The position numbers and the translations under genes are program-made. A DNA stretch of 64,000 nucleotides from Betaproteobacteria bacterium (GTDB lineage: Bacteria > Pseudomonadota > Gammaproteobacteria > Burkholderiales > CAIKXV01): assembly GCA_021298815.1 (NCBI GenBank), contig JAJTHE010000021.1, positions 62,001 through 126,000 on the forward strand, in the 5' to 3' direction. The notes under the pieces were generated by a model. That model ran no database searches and had not been told where the DNA came from. It saw only the letters and a list, made by a program, of their open reading frames with translations. Positions 32,232 through 41,785 of this stretch are shown in pieces; position 1 is the first letter of the stretch; each line of letters starts with the position of its first letter.

Positions 32232-33602
32232 TCAGGGCAGGGGTTCGCTGCCGGCAGGCACTGTTGCCTCCGCCAGCGCGGCCGCGCGTGGCAGCCCGTC
32301 GGTCCTGCCTGCGAGCTGCAGCAGTCGCCGCGCACCCTCGGCACCCAGCACGCGGCTCGCGCAATCGAGGAACTTCTCTTCATGGTCGGCCTCGGACATC
32401 GGCCACTCGCTCGAGCCGGGCGATCGGTCGACCCGGCGCCTGAAGGTGCCGCGGCGCGTGACGAGTTCGAGGTCGTTGTAGCCGACGGTCCCGGAGTAGA
32501 CCTTGTCGTCGGGAATCCGGTAGCGCCGTACCTTCTGCATGAGTTGCCGCGCCTCGGGCCGGGCCAGCATCGCGTCCGTGTAGGTCTCCAGCGTGATGCG
32601 GCGATCCAGCAGCGTTGCGGCGATCGAATACTGGATGCTGAACTTGCCCTCTGCACCGGTGCGCGGGTCGTCGTACTTGAGCGCATCGTCGCTGCCGGGC
32701 GGGAATCCGACCGAAACTGCTTCGACCTCGTCGGTCGCGATCCGGTGTTCGGCGAGCATCTCCAGCAGGCCGCCGATCGGCCGGTGGTTGCACGAGCAGC
32801 ACGGCCATCGCTTGTAGTTGATGCCGGGGTCGACCAGCGCCCAGCGCGAGCCCAGTTCCTCGACCAGGCTTGCGAACGGTCGGCCATCGTCGCCGGCATA
32901 CGTCGCAAGGAAGCTTTTCCTGCCACCGAAGATGTCCGCATCGCCGGTGAAGCCCTGCCGAGCCAGCCAGGTCGACATCACCGCACCGCGTGCTGCGAGT
33001 CCTGCATGGAACGGCTTGGTCATGGTGCCGAAGTTGCGCGTGTGGCCCGATGCCTGGGAGGCTGCGATGCCCCAGGCGCTGCAGAGTTGCCCGGCGTCGA
33101 GGCGGTACAGCCTTGCTGCTGCCGCGGTGGCGGCGAACACGCCTGCCGTCGAGGTCGGATGCCAGCCGCGAAGGTAGTGGCCGTTGCCGAGCGCCCGGCC
33201 GACCACGCCTGCGACCTCCAGCCCGAGGACGTACGCGCCCAGGGCCTCGCGCCCGGATGCGCCCGTTGCCTCCGCGACGGCGAGCACGGCCGGCACCAGC
33301 GTCGAACTCGGGTGCCCGCGCTGGGTCGGCAGGGTGTCGTCGAAATCGAGCGCATGCACGAACATGCCGTTTGCGAGCGCCGCATCGGCCGGCGTGGCGC
33401 GCAGCGTGCTGCCCCAGACGGTCGCCTGCGGCTTGCCACCGGATTCGGCGACCCAGCGCCGCGCGATCGCGCTGCCCTCGTCGAGCGTTCCCGCCAGGCC
33501 GCACGCCAGCGCGTCGGCGATCGCGATGCGGGCGCCGTGCAGCACCGCCTGTGGTACCTCGGCCGTCTCGACCACAAACCTTGCCATGCGCTCGGTCGTC
33601 AT
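32232..33602 (-). CDS. MmgE/PrpD-family protein
   Basis: The 456-residue protein is of normal length for the 2-methylcitrate dehydratase/cis-aconitate decarboxylase family. It carries the segment VHALDFDDTLPTQRGHPS near residues 85-102, typical of the helical domain, GWHPTSTAGVFAATAAAA, RNFGTMTKPFHAGLAARGA and YKRWPCCSCNHRPIG. The family dehydrates or decarboxylates tricarboxylates. I start at MTTERMARFV (33602), four bases after the B12 stop. The frame is open further up, but that would overlap B12. Lying between two receptors, its substrate is probably a tri- or dicarboxylate they import. No prpB or prpC is nearby. Confidence 0.87.
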   Translation of the reverse strand: MTTERMARFVVETAEVPQAVLHGARIAIADALACGLAGTLDEGSAIARRWVAESGGKPQATVWGSTLRATPADAALANGMFVHALDFDDTLPTQRGHPSSTLVPAVLAVAEATGASGREALGAYVLGLEVAGVVGRALGNGHYLRGWHPTSTAGVFAATAAAARLYRLDAGQLCSAWGIAASQASGHTRNFGTMTKPFHAGLAARGAVMSTWLARQGFTGDADIFGGRKSFLATYAGDDGRPFASLVEELGSRWALVDPGINYKRWPCCSCNHRPIGGLLEMLAEHRIATDEVEAVSVGFPPGSDDALKYDDPRTGAEGKFSIQYSIAATLLDRRITLETYTDAMLARPEARQLMQKVRRYRIPDDKVYSGTVGYNDLELVTRRGTFRRRVDRSPGSSEWPMSEADHEEKFLDCASRVLGAEGARRLLQLAGRTDGLPRAAALAEATVPAGSEPLP

Positions 33603-33606
33603 GCGC

Positions 33607-34587
33607 TCAGTCGCCCTTGATGCGCAGGCGGGTGATGATGCGGGTCCACTTCTCCGCATCGGCCGCCATGAACCGGGTCATCTCCTGCGCCGTCATGCCC
33701 GCCGGGTCTGCGCCCAGTCCGTTCCGGACCTGGTCGAGGAACTCCGGCACGTTGAGCAGCCCGACGATGGCGTTGCCGAGCAGCGCGACGATGTCCGGGG
33801 GCGTCTTCGCCGGTGCTGCGAAGCCGTACCAGGACCCGGCCGCATAGCCCGGGACGCCGGCCTCGGCGATCGTGGGGACATCCGGGAGCAACGCCGAACG
33901 CCGGCTGCCTGTGGTGGCCACCATGCGCAGCCGGCCCGCCTTCACGAAGGGCATCAGCGGACCGATCGAATTGAAGGTGAGGTCGATCTCGCCCGCGACC
34001 GCAGCGGAGATCGCGAGTGCCTGCCCCTTGTAGGGGATGTGGGTGAAGTCGACGCCCGCCATGTTCTTGAACAGTTCCCCTGCAAGGTGCGTGGAACTGC
34101 CCGTGCCGGAGGAGGAGAAGTTGAGCTTCCCCGGGTTGGCCTTCGCGACCGAGATCACGTCACGCACCGTCTTCACGGGTACCGACGGGTGGACGACCAG
34201 GGCGTTCTGCGTGATGCAGACCAGCGCGACCGCCGCGAGGTCGCGCGCCGCGTCGAAGCCGCTCTTCGGATACAGCGCCGGAATGGAGGACAGCGACGAA
34301 TTGACGGCCAGCAGCGTATAGCCATCCGGCGGCGATTTCGCCACGAGCTCGTTCGCGATCAGCCCCGCTGCGCCCGAGCGGTTCTCGACCAGCACCGGCT
34401 GTCCGATGCGCTCGGTGAGCGCCTGGGCCACCATGCGCGCGGAGAGGTCCGCTGCACCACCGGGCACGAAGCCGACGATGATGCGTATCGGCCTGGCCGG
34501 GAACCCCTGGGCGGCAGCGGCGCCATTCCCCGCGACGATTGCAGTGATGACCGTCATCCAGCACAGCAATCGGAGTCTCGTCGGCAC
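33607..34587 (-). CDS. Bug/TctC receptor B12
   Basis: A GTG start at 34587, with GAGGGG eight bases upstream, gives a 326-residue precursor with leader MPTRLRLLCWMTVITAIVAG, cleaved after AAA-QG. An internal ATG (MTVITAIV) would truncate the basic n-region. The loops are GFVPGGAAD and HIPYKGQALA. NFSSSGTGSSTHLAGELF is close to the family consensus. It heads the B12-MmgE/PrpD-B11 unit. A good promoter (TTGACC-17-TACAGT) lies 52 bp upstream. Confidence 0.92.
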   Translation of the reverse strand: MPTRLRLLCWMTVITAIVAGNGAAAAQGFPARPIRIIVGFVPGGAADLSARMVAQALTERIGQPVLVENRSGAAGLIANELVAKSPPDGYTLLAVNSSLSSIPALYPKSGFDAARDLAAVALVCITQNALVVHPSVPVKTVRDVISVAKANPGKLNFSSSGTGSSTHLAGELFKNMAGVDFTHIPYKGQALAISAAVAGEIDLTFNSIGPLMPFVKAGRLRMVATTGSRRSALLPDVPTIAEAGVPGYAAGSWYGFAAPAKTPPDIVALLGNAIVGLLNVPEFLDQVRNGLGADPAGMTAQEMTRFMAADAEKWTRIITRLRIKGD

Positions 34588-34638
34588 GGATGCATCCCCT
34601 CGCAGAAAGTAGGAAACACAGGACCAAGCATCGAATGC

Positions 34639-34667
34639 ACTGTACGTGCTGGTCTGCGGGAGGTCAA
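34639..34667 (-). promoter_or_regulatory. sigma70-like promoter of the B12-MmgE/PrpD-B11 unit
   Basis: On the minus strand TTGACC (34667-34662), 17 bp and TACAGT (34644-34639) make a good promoter. GCAT-cga-ATGC, a small palindrome at 34628-34638, sits just downstream at the expected start point and might be an operator. For the divergent aconitase-like gene, TAGAAT at 34701-34706 is the only candidate -10; I find no convincing -35 for it. Confidence 0.6.
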
Positions 34668-34782
34668 ATCGAGAGGGCGGCTGGGCCGCGGACTTTCGCC
34701 TAGAATCCGGGCAACCTTGCCTTGGTGGTCCCGCAAGACGTCGAACCCCATCGACGCGCCCGCCGCCGCACCAGGAGGATGA

Positions 34783-37515
34783 ATGACCCCAGCGGTTTCC
34801 CCGCAGGACGCGATTGCCCTGCGCCGCGTGCTGCCTGTCGACGGTGTCGACCACGATTACTTCAGCCTCGCTGATGCGGCCAGCCTCGGCCTCGCCGGCG
34901 TCGACCGCCTGCCGTTCACGATCAAGGTGTTCGTCGAGAGCCTGATCCGCCAGCGCGCGCTGGGTCGGTCCGGTCCGGAAGACCTCGCCAGCCTCGCGCA
35001 GTGGCTGCACGCGCGCGGGAAAGACGGCAAGGGCGACCAGGGCGATCGGCAGCATCGGGACTGCGAGATCGGCTTCCGCCCCGCGCGGATGATGATGCCC
35101 GACTCCTCCGGCATCACGCTGCTCGGCGACATGGCCGCGATGCGCGATGCGATGGTCGACCTGGGCGGGGACCCGCGCCGGATCAACCCGCAGATCCAGC
35201 TCGACTTCATCGTCGACCACTCGGTGATGGTCGAGGCGCAGGGGCGTCCCGATGCGCTCGTGTTCAACATGCAGCGCGAGTTCGAGCAGAACCGGGAGCG
35301 CTACGAGTTCCTGCGCTGGGGCAGCCGGGCGTTCGGCAACCTGCGGGTGTTCCCGCCGGGCTCGGGCATCCTGCACCAGATCAACCTCGAGTACCTCGCG
35401 AGCGTCGTGTTCACTGCCGAGGTGGACGGCCGCAGGCTGGCGTATCCGGATTCGCTGATCGCTATGGACAGCCACACCGCGATGACCAATGCACTTGGCG
35501 TCGTCGGCTGGGGTGTCGGCGGACTTGAGGGTGGCACCGTGGCGCTCGGCGAGCCGATCTCGATCCTGGTGCCGGAAGTCGTCGGTTGCCGGCTGGTCGG
35601 CCGCCTGCCCGCCGGCACCACCGCCACCGACCTGGCGCTGACCGTGACGCAGGCGATGCGCCGCCACGGGGTGATCGCCAAGGTGGTGGAGTTCTTCGGC
35701 CCGGGCGTGGACACGCTCATGCTGCCCGAGCGGGCGACGCTGTCCAACATGACGCCGGAGTACGGCGCGAACATGGGGTTCTTCCCGGTCGATGCGGAGA
35801 CGCTGCGCTACCTGGCGCTCACCGGCCGTACGCCGTCGCAGGTGGCCCTGGTCGAGGCGTACTGCCGGGCGCAGGGCCTGTGGCGCGACAGCGCCGGCAC
35901 GGCGCCGGACTATGCGCAGGTAGTCGAGGTCGACCTCTCCGCCGTCGAGCCGGTGATGGCTGGCCCGGGCAGGCCGGATGCGCGCGTGCCGCTCGCCCAG
36001 GTGCCGGCGGCGTTCGCCGCGGCCGCGGCACCGGCTGCCGCCGATGCGTCCGCGCGCGTGCCCCTGCCCGGCATGGAAGACACGCTCGGCGATGGCGACG
36101 TGGCGATCGCCGCGATCACCAGTTGCACCAACACCTCGAACCCGATGGTGATGATCGCCGCCGGCCTGCTCGCGCGCAACGCGCGCCGGCGCGGGCTGAC
36201 GGTGTCGCCGCGGGTGAAGACCTCGCTCTCGCCCGGCTCGCGGGTGGTGGCCGACTACCTCGCGCGCAGCGGCCTGCAGGAAGACCTCGATGCGCTCGGC
36301 TTCCAGGTCGCCGGCTTCGGCTGCATGACCTGCATGGGCAACTCGGGGCCGCTGGCCGAGCCGGTGCTCGCAGCCATCGACGAGGCGAAGCTGGCCACGG
36401 TGGCGGTGCTCTCGGGCAACCGCAACTTCGATGCGCGCATCCATCCGGCCGTGCGCGCGAACTTTCTCGCCTCGCCGCCGCTGGTGGTGGCCTGTGCGAT
36501 CGCCGGCACGATCGTCCGCGACCTCACCTGCGAGCCGCTGGGCACCGACCCGGAAGGCCGCCCGGTCTTCCTGCGCGAGATCTGGCCCGGCACGGACGAG
36601 GTGCGCGCCGTGCTCGACCGCACGCTCGATGCCGACCTGTTCCGTGCCCGCTACGCGAGCATCCTCGACGGTTCGCCGCAATGGCAGTCGCTGGTCGCAC
36701 CGGACACGCCGCGCCATGCCTGGCGGGACGGCAGCCACTTCATCATCCGCCCGCCGTTCTTCGAGGGCCTGCCGCCGGCGCCACCGCCGGTGCGGCCGCT
36801 GCACGGTGCACGCGCCCTGCTGATGCTCGGCGACATGGTGACCACCGACCACATCTCGCCGATCGGTGCGATCCCGGCGTCCGGCCCGGCCGGCCGCTAC
36901 CTGCAGTCGCTCGGCGTCGCGCCGAAGGACTTCGTGAACTATGCTGCGCGCCGCCTGAACCACGAGGTGATGGTACGCGGCACGTTCGCGAACCTGCGAC
37001 TGCGCAACGAACTCACGCCGGGCGTCGAAGGATCATCGACCGTGCATGTACCGAGCGGGCAGGCGATGTCGGTGCACGAGGCGTCGGAGCGTTATCGCGC
37101 GGATGGCATCCCGCTGGTGGTGGTCGCCGGCCGCGAGTACGGTGCCGGTTCCTCGCGCGACTGGGCGGCCAAGGGCACGGCGCTGCTCGGCGTGCGCGCG
37201 GTGATCGCCGAATCGTTCGAGCGCATCCATCGCTCGAACCTGGTGGGGATGGGCGTGCTGCCGCTGCAGTTCCCGGCCGGCACCACGCGCAGGACCCTGG
37301 GCCTGACCGGCCACGAGTCGTTCGACGTCGACACCGTCGCGGCTGCGCAGGGCACCAAGGCCGATGTTGCATGCACGATCGTCCGCGCCGACGGCAGCCG
37401 CATCCCGATCACGCTGACCGCGCGCCTCGATACGCGGCTCGAGGTCGACTACTACCGGCACGGCGGCATCGTCCAGCATGTGCTGCGCAAGTTCCTGGAG
37501 GAGACACCCCGATGA
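34783..37515 (+). CDS. aconitase-family hydro-lyase with altered active-site segment
   Basis: The 910-residue protein has the AcnA/IRP1 architecture and length. All three 4Fe-4S cysteines are visible: C448 in SCTNTSNP and C514 and C517 in GFGCMTCMGNSG. The swivelling C-terminal domain keeps GSSRDWAAKG (S790-G797). IDHS-type VDHS and the FLRWG...NLRVFPPGSGI block are normal. In contrast, the MQDFTGVP segment of aconitases, whose Gln and Asp lie in the active site, here reads MMPDSSGITLLGD (residues 104-116), and a charged Gly-rich insertion precedes it. It may therefore act on a different hydroxy- or unsaturated tricarboxylate. It is coupled to B13 by an ATGA overlap. Confidence 0.86.
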   Translation: MTPAVSPQDAIALRRVLPVDGVDHDYFSLADAASLGLAGVDRLPFTIKVFVESLIRQRALGRSGPEDLASLAQWLHARGKDGKGDQGDRQHRDCEIGFRPARMMMPDSSGITLLGDMAAMRDAMVDLGGDPRRINPQIQLDFIVDHSVMVEAQGRPDALVFNMQREFEQNRERYEFLRWGSRAFGNLRVFPPGSGILHQINLEYLASVVFTAEVDGRRLAYPDSLIAMDSHTAMTNALGVVGWGVGGLEGGTVALGEPISILVPEVVGCRLVGRLPAGTTATDLALTVTQAMRRHGVIAKVVEFFGPGVDTLMLPERATLSNMTPEYGANMGFFPVDAETLRYLALTGRTPSQVALVEAYCRAQGLWRDSAGTAPDYAQVVEVDLSAVEPVMAGPGRPDARVPLAQVPAAFAAAAAPAAADASARVPLPGMEDTLGDGDVAIAAITSCTNTSNPMVMIAAGLLARNARRRGLTVSPRVKTSLSPGSRVVADYLARSGLQEDLDALGFQVAGFGCMTCMGNSGPLAEPVLAAIDEAKLATVAVLSGNRNFDARIHPAVRANFLASPPLVVACAIAGTIVRDLTCEPLGTDPEGRPVFLREIWPGTDEVRAVLDRTLDADLFRARYASILDGSPQWQSLVAPDTPRHAWRDGSHFIIRPPFFEGLPPAPPPVRPLHGARALLMLGDMVTTDHISPIGAIPASGPAGRYLQSLGVAPKDFVNYAARRLNHEVMVRGTFANLRLRNELTPGVEGSSTVHVPSGQAMSVHEASERYRADGIPLVVVAGREYGAGSSRDWAAKGTALLGVRAVIAESFERIHRSNLVGMGVLPLQFPAGTTRRTLGLTGHESFDVDTVAAAQGTKADVACTIVRADGSRIPITLTARLDTRLEVDYYRHGGIVQHVLRKFLEETPR

Positions 37516-38498
37516 AACGCATCCCCGCATTCGCCCCCGCCTTCCTGCTGCTGCCGATCCTGTTGCCTGCGGCCGGTGCGGCCCGGGCGCAGCCGGCCGA
37601 GTATCCGCTGAAGTCCATCCTGTTCATGGTGCCGCAGGCCGCGGGCGGCTCCACCGACACCCTGGCGCGATTGATAGGCCAGCGCCTGGGCGATGCTTTG
37701 GGCGTGACGATCCTCATCGAGAACCGGCCGGGCGCCAACGGCATCATCGGCACGGAAGCGGCGCTCAAGGCGGCGCCCAATGGCGGTACCCTGGTGGTGA
37801 GCGGCACCGGCATCATGGCGATCAACCCGAGCCTGTACCCGAAGCTCTCGTACGACCCGGTGCGCAACTTCGCGCCGGTGGCGAACTTCGGCTACTCGAC
37901 CAGCGTGCTGGTGGCGCACCCGTCGCTGCCGGTGAAGACGATCGCCGACGTGATCGCACTGGCGAAGAAGAAGCCGGGTGCGATCAAGTACGCGTCGGCT
38001 GGCGTGGGCAGCTCGCCGCACCTGTCGGCTGCGCTGTTCCAGCACATGTCCGGGGTCGACGTGCTGCACGTGCCGTACAAGGGCAGCACGCCCGGGGTCA
38101 GCGCGACGCTCACCGGCGAGACCGAGATCATGTTCACCGGCGTGGCCTCGGCGCTGTCGTTCATCAAGGCCGGCCGCCTGCGTGCGATCTCGATCAACGG
38201 GCCGCGGCGCAGCCCCGCGCTGCCGAACACGCCGACGGCGGGCGAGTCCGGCCTGCCGGGCTTCGAGGCCGACTTCTGGATCGGGCTGTTCGCGCCCGCG
38301 GGCACGCCGCGTGCGCTGATCACGCGGCTGAACACCGAGGTCAACCGCATCCTCACCGCGGACGCGATGAAGGAGCGGCTGACCGAGCTCGGCGTCGACC
38401 CGGTGCCGGGCACGCCCGAGCAGTTCGGCGAACTGCTCGTGCGCGACATCGAGCGCTGGGCGAAGGCGGTGAAGGCGGCCGGGCTGAAGGGCGAGTAG
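37512..38498 (+). CDS. Bug/TctC receptor B13
   Basis: The 328-residue precursor starts inside the aconitase-like stop (ATGA, 37512-37515). Leader MKRIPAFAPAFLLLPILLPA is cleaved at ARA-QP. The first loop reads VPQAAGGSTD, replacing Pro by Ala and with a Gln ahead, and the nucleotide-like PDGYTLL block is changed to APNGGTLVVS. HVPYKGSTPG is standard. Tight coupling to a hydro-lyase makes a tricarboxylate such as a citrate or aconitate analogue the most likely ligand in the window. It converges on B14 with a 21-bp gap. Confidence 0.93.
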   Translation: MKRIPAFAPAFLLLPILLPAAGAARAQPAEYPLKSILFMVPQAAGGSTDTLARLIGQRLGDALGVTILIENRPGANGIIGTEAALKAAPNGGTLVVSGTGIMAINPSLYPKLSYDPVRNFAPVANFGYSTSVLVAHPSLPVKTIADVIALAKKKPGAIKYASAGVGSSPHLSAALFQHMSGVDVLHVPYKGSTPGVSATLTGETEIMFTGVASALSFIKAGRLRAISINGPRRSPALPNTPTAGESGLPGFEADFWIGLFAPAGTPRALITRLNTEVNRILTADAMKERLTELGVDPVPGTPEQFGELLVRDIERWAKAVKAAGLKGE

Positions 38499-38519
38499 CG
38501 AGGCGGTATCCGGGTGCGA

Positions 38520-39479
38520 TCAGTTCGCGGTCGCGCCCGATTCCTTCACGATCTTCCCCCACTTCGCGGTCTCGCTCTTCACGTACGCCGCGAACTCCGC
38601 CGGCGTGCTCCACACCGGTTCCAGCCCGGCGGCGGTGAGCCGCGCGCGCAGGTCCGGGTTCTGCACGGCCTTCACCGTCACCGCATTGAGGCGGTTGACG
38701 ATCTCCGGCGGCGTGCCTGCGGGCACGAACAGCCCGTACCAGTTGTTGATCTCGTAGCCCGGCACGCCCGACTCGGCGATGGTCGGCAGGCCGGGCAGCC
38801 CCTCGAAGCGCCGGGTGCCGGTCAGGGCGACGGCGCGCAGCTTGCCGGCCTGGATGTAGCTGATCGCGGTCGCCACCGAGGAGAAGCTGAGCTGGGTGCG
38901 GCCGGCGATCAGGTCGAGCATCGCCGGTGCGCCGCCCTTGTAGGCGATGTGCGTCATCGTGGTGCCGGTCATCGAGGCGAACAGCTCGCCAGCGAGATGG
39001 GTGTCGGTACCGGTGCCGGCCGACCCGTACGAGAGCTTGCCCGGGTTGGCCTTCGCATGCGCGACCAGGTCGGCGACGGTCTTCACCGGCAGCGTCGGCG
39101 TGACCACCAGCACGCTCAGCCCGTTCACCGCCAGGCTGACCGGGATCAGGTCGCGCATCGGGTCGAACGGCAGCGTCTTGAACAGCGAGGGCGCGATCGC
39201 GATGCCGCCGAGGTGGCCGAGCGCGATCGAGTAGCCGTCGGCCGGCGACTTGGCGACGTAGTCGAGGGCGAGGGTGCCTCCGGCGCCGGTGCGGTTCTCG
39301 ACCAGCATCGGTTGCTTCAGCACTTCGCCCAGTTCCTGGGCGATCAGCCGTCCCGCGATGTCGGCGCCGCCGCCGGGGGCGAACGGGATCACCAGGCGCA
39401 TCGGGCGGTTGGGCCAGGCCTGCGCGAAGCAGTTCGTGCCCAGCAGGCACAGCAAGAGGAACCCCGGAAGCCTGCGCAT
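38520..39479 (-). CDS. Bug/TctC receptor B14
   Basis: The 319-residue precursor has leader MRRLPGFLLLCLLGTNCFAQ. The cysteines in it do not form a lipobox, so cleavage at CFA-QA by signal peptidase I is expected. The loops are PFAPGGGAD and HIAYKGGAPA. ALGHLGGIAIAPSLF in place of the usual SMxxxLxxxP stretch is distinctive. It is third in a unit behind the two molybdenum hydroxylase subunits (56-bp gap), so the ligand may be an N-heterocyclic or aldehyde carboxylic acid that the hydroxylase attacks. Confidence 0.93.
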   Translation of the reverse strand: MRRLPGFLLLCLLGTNCFAQAWPNRPMRLVIPFAPGGGADIAGRLIAQELGEVLKQPMLVENRTGAGGTLALDYVAKSPADGYSIALGHLGGIAIAPSLFKTLPFDPMRDLIPVSLAVNGLSVLVVTPTLPVKTVADLVAHAKANPGKLSYGSAGTGTDTHLAGELFASMTGTTMTHIAYKGGAPAMLDLIAGRTQLSFSSVATAISYIQAGKLRAVALTGTRRFEGLPGLPTIAESGVPGYEINNWYGLFVPAGTPPEIVNRLNAVTVKAVQNPDLRARLTAAGLEPVWSTPAEFAAYVKSETAKWGKIVKESGATAN

Positions 39480-39534
39480 CGATGTCGTCCTTTCGAATGG
39501 GCGCCCGACCCTCCGGGCCGGGGCATGACGCCTG

Positions 39535-41772
39535 CTAGACCCGCCGCAAACCCTCCAGCAGCTTCGCCGGCGTGAACGGTACCGAGCGCATCCGCACCCC
39601 GGTGGCATCGAAGATCGCATTCGAGATCGCCGAGGGCACGACCGCCGCGGTAGGTTCGCCCGCGCCCCAGGGCGCCTCGCGCGGGCGATCGATCAGGTCG
39701 ATCACCACGTCGGGTGCATCCGGGAAGCGCAGGATCGGATAGGTCGCCCAGTCGCGGCTGGTGACGGTGGAACGGTCGAAGCGCAGTTCCTCGAACAGCG
39801 CGCGGCTCGCGGTCTGCACCACGTTGCCTTCGATCTGGTTCTTCAGGCCGTCGGGGTTGATGATCTGCCCGCAGTCGTGGGCGACGAAGAAGCGGGTCAC
39901 GCGCACATGCCCGGTCTTCCGGTTGACCTCCACCTCGGCCACCGCGGCGACGTAGGTGCGCACCAGCTCGTACTTGACGTAGGACACGCCGCGACCGCGC
40001 AGCACATCGCCGCTGCCGCCACCGCGGGCGTTCGGGCCGCCGCGCGGCTGCCAGGCGGCGAGCTTCGCCACCCGTTCCAGCGCTTCCACGCCGCGCCGGT
40101 CGTCCAGCGCGCGGATGCGGAACATGAGCGGATCGACGCCGGTCGCATGCGCAAGCTCGTCGATGAACACCTCGTTGCCGAAGGTGTTCTGCATCCGCCC
40201 CGGTGTGCGGATCCAAGATGGACGGAACGGCGTGTGGGCGAGCCGGTGCGCGACCGAGCGGATGTTCGGGAACCGGTACTGGATCGCCAGGTGGTTCTGC
40301 ACGCTGCCCGGGTGCGAGGCATCCACCGGCATGCCTGCGTGCTCGGCGGCGACCAGCGTCGCGCGCGATACCGACTGGCCGGCCGGTATCCAAGCCTCGG
40401 AAGACCATGCGACCACGTTGCCCAGGCTGTCGAGCGCGGCGACGTAGTCGATGAGCGTCGGCGGTCCCTTGGGATCCCATACATGCTCGTCGGCACGGCT
40501 CCACTGTACCCGCACCGGCTGCTTGAACGAGCGGGCGATCAGCGCGGCGTCGGCCGCGGCGTCCTCGTGGCCGTTGCGGCCATAGCAGCCGGAACCTTCG
40601 ATGTAGCTGCAGCGGACCTGCTCGGCCGGCAGCGAGAACATGTCGGCGAGCTGCCGGCGCAGTTCGTGCGTCTGCTGCGAGGCGCTCCAGCAGTGCAGGT
40701 TGCCGTCGGTCCACTGCGCCACGGCGCAGGACGGGCCGATCGAGCCGTGGGTGTGGATCGCGAAGTCGAAGGTGGCGCGTAGCGTGCGGGCCGCCTTCTC
40801 GACCACCTCAGGTGCCTTGCCGACGTTCTGCGTGACCTCGTCGCGCAGCACCGGGGTGCGCCGCACTTCGTCCCACAGCCGGTCCATCGCCGGCAGGCCT
40901 TCCCAGTTCGCCCACTCCGCTCGCAGCGCGCGCGCGGCCCGGATCGATGCCCACTCGTCGCGCGCGACCACCGCGAGGAAGTTGCCGTGCCGCACGGTCG
41001 CGACATAGCCGGGGATACGCTTCGCCGCGCTGTCGTCGACTTCGCCGAGGCGGCCGCGCATCGTCGGCGGCCGCACCACGCGCGCATGCAGCATGCCGGG
41101 CAGGCGGAAGTCGTGCATGAACTCGAAGCGGCCGGTGACGATCGCCGGGATGTCCACGCGCGGCACCGGCTTGCCCACCACGGTGTACGTGGCCGGGTCC
41201 TTGGTGCGGACCTTGGCGTCGACCTTGAGCGCGAACTGGCGGCCGCCGATCAGCTCGCCATAGGCCAGGCGACGCCCGTCCGCGGCGACCACGGCGCCGG
41301 CCTGCGTCGACAACGAGGCTGCCGGCAGGGTCCAGCGGCGTGCGGACTCCTCGATCAGTGCGGCGCGCGCGGTGGCCGCCGCCCGCCGTACCTCGACGCC
41401 GCCGCGCGAGATCGACACGCTGCTGATCGTCGCGCCCTGGTCGGGCGTGAGCAGGGTGTCGCCCTGCACGACGTCGATGCGCTCCAGCGGCGTGTCGAGT
41501 TCCTCGGCGGCGATCTGCATCAGCGCGGTGCGCACGCCAGTGCCGAGGTCGACCTTGCCCGAGTACACGGTCACCCGTCCGTCGGCGCCGATGGCGAGGA
41601 AGCCGTCCACCTCGGACAGCGACAGGCTCTTCGGGGCCACGTGCCCCTTCGCCGCCACGGCGGCCGCGGCGTTCGTCGATGCGCCTGATGCGAACGACAC
41701 GACCATCGCGCCGCCTGCGAGCAGGAAGGTCCTGCGGTCGATCGATGGCGAGTCCATACCGGTTGCGTCCAT
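39535..41772 (-). CDS. molybdopterin-binding subunit of xanthine dehydrogenase/isoquinoline 1-oxidoreductase family (IorB-like)
   Basis: The 745-residue protein starts with a twin-arginine signal (R13-R14 in DRRTFLLAGG), so it is folded with cofactor and then exported. The body shows YSGKVDLGTGVRTALMQI, duplicated cofactor-binding domains with EGSGCYGRNGHEDAA, SWIRTPGRMQNTFGNEVFID and HDCGQIINPDG. The catalytic glutamate is E706 in WGAGEPTAA. The Tat leader, size and IorA-type small partner place it with isoquinoline oxidoreductase and aldehyde dehydrogenase types, not cytoplasmic xanthine dehydrogenase. No FAD subunit is present, as in the IorAB type. Substrate unknown. Confidence 0.9.
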   Translation of the reverse strand: MDATGMDSPSIDRRTFLLAGGAMVVSFASGASTNAAAAVAAKGHVAPKSLSLSEVDGFLAIGADGRVTVYSGKVDLGTGVRTALMQIAAEELDTPLERIDVVQGDTLLTPDQGATISSVSISRGGVEVRRAAATARAALIEESARRWTLPAASLSTQAGAVVAADGRRLAYGELIGGRQFALKVDAKVRTKDPATYTVVGKPVPRVDIPAIVTGRFEFMHDFRLPGMLHARVVRPPTMRGRLGEVDDSAAKRIPGYVATVRHGNFLAVVARDEWASIRAARALRAEWANWEGLPAMDRLWDEVRRTPVLRDEVTQNVGKAPEVVEKAARTLRATFDFAIHTHGSIGPSCAVAQWTDGNLHCWSASQQTHELRRQLADMFSLPAEQVRCSYIEGSGCYGRNGHEDAAADAALIARSFKQPVRVQWSRADEHVWDPKGPPTLIDYVAALDSLGNVVAWSSEAWIPAGQSVSRATLVAAEHAGMPVDASHPGSVQNHLAIQYRFPNIRSVAHRLAHTPFRPSWIRTPGRMQNTFGNEVFIDELAHATGVDPLMFRIRALDDRRGVEALERVAKLAAWQPRGGPNARGGGSGDVLRGRGVSYVKYELVRTYVAAVAEVEVNRKTGHVRVTRFFVAHDCGQIINPDGLKNQIEGNVVQTASRALFEELRFDRSTVTSRDWATYPILRFPDAPDVVIDLIDRPREAPWGAGEPTAAVVPSAISNAIFDATGVRMRSVPFTPAKLLEGLRRV

Positions 41773-41785
41773 GGTCGTCCCCTGG

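Noticed and set aside
34588..36963. Extension of the B12 frame for about 790 codons over the aconitase-like gene
   Set aside because: The region is antisense to a gene with clear motifs, and a good GTG start with RBS and promoter lies at 34587. The upstream frame has no similarity to receptors.
34783..37515. Calling the aconitase-like gene the housekeeping acnA
   Set aside because: The changed active-site segment, the insertion and the coupling to receptor B13 argue against a plain TCA-cycle enzyme, although overall architecture is AcnA-like.
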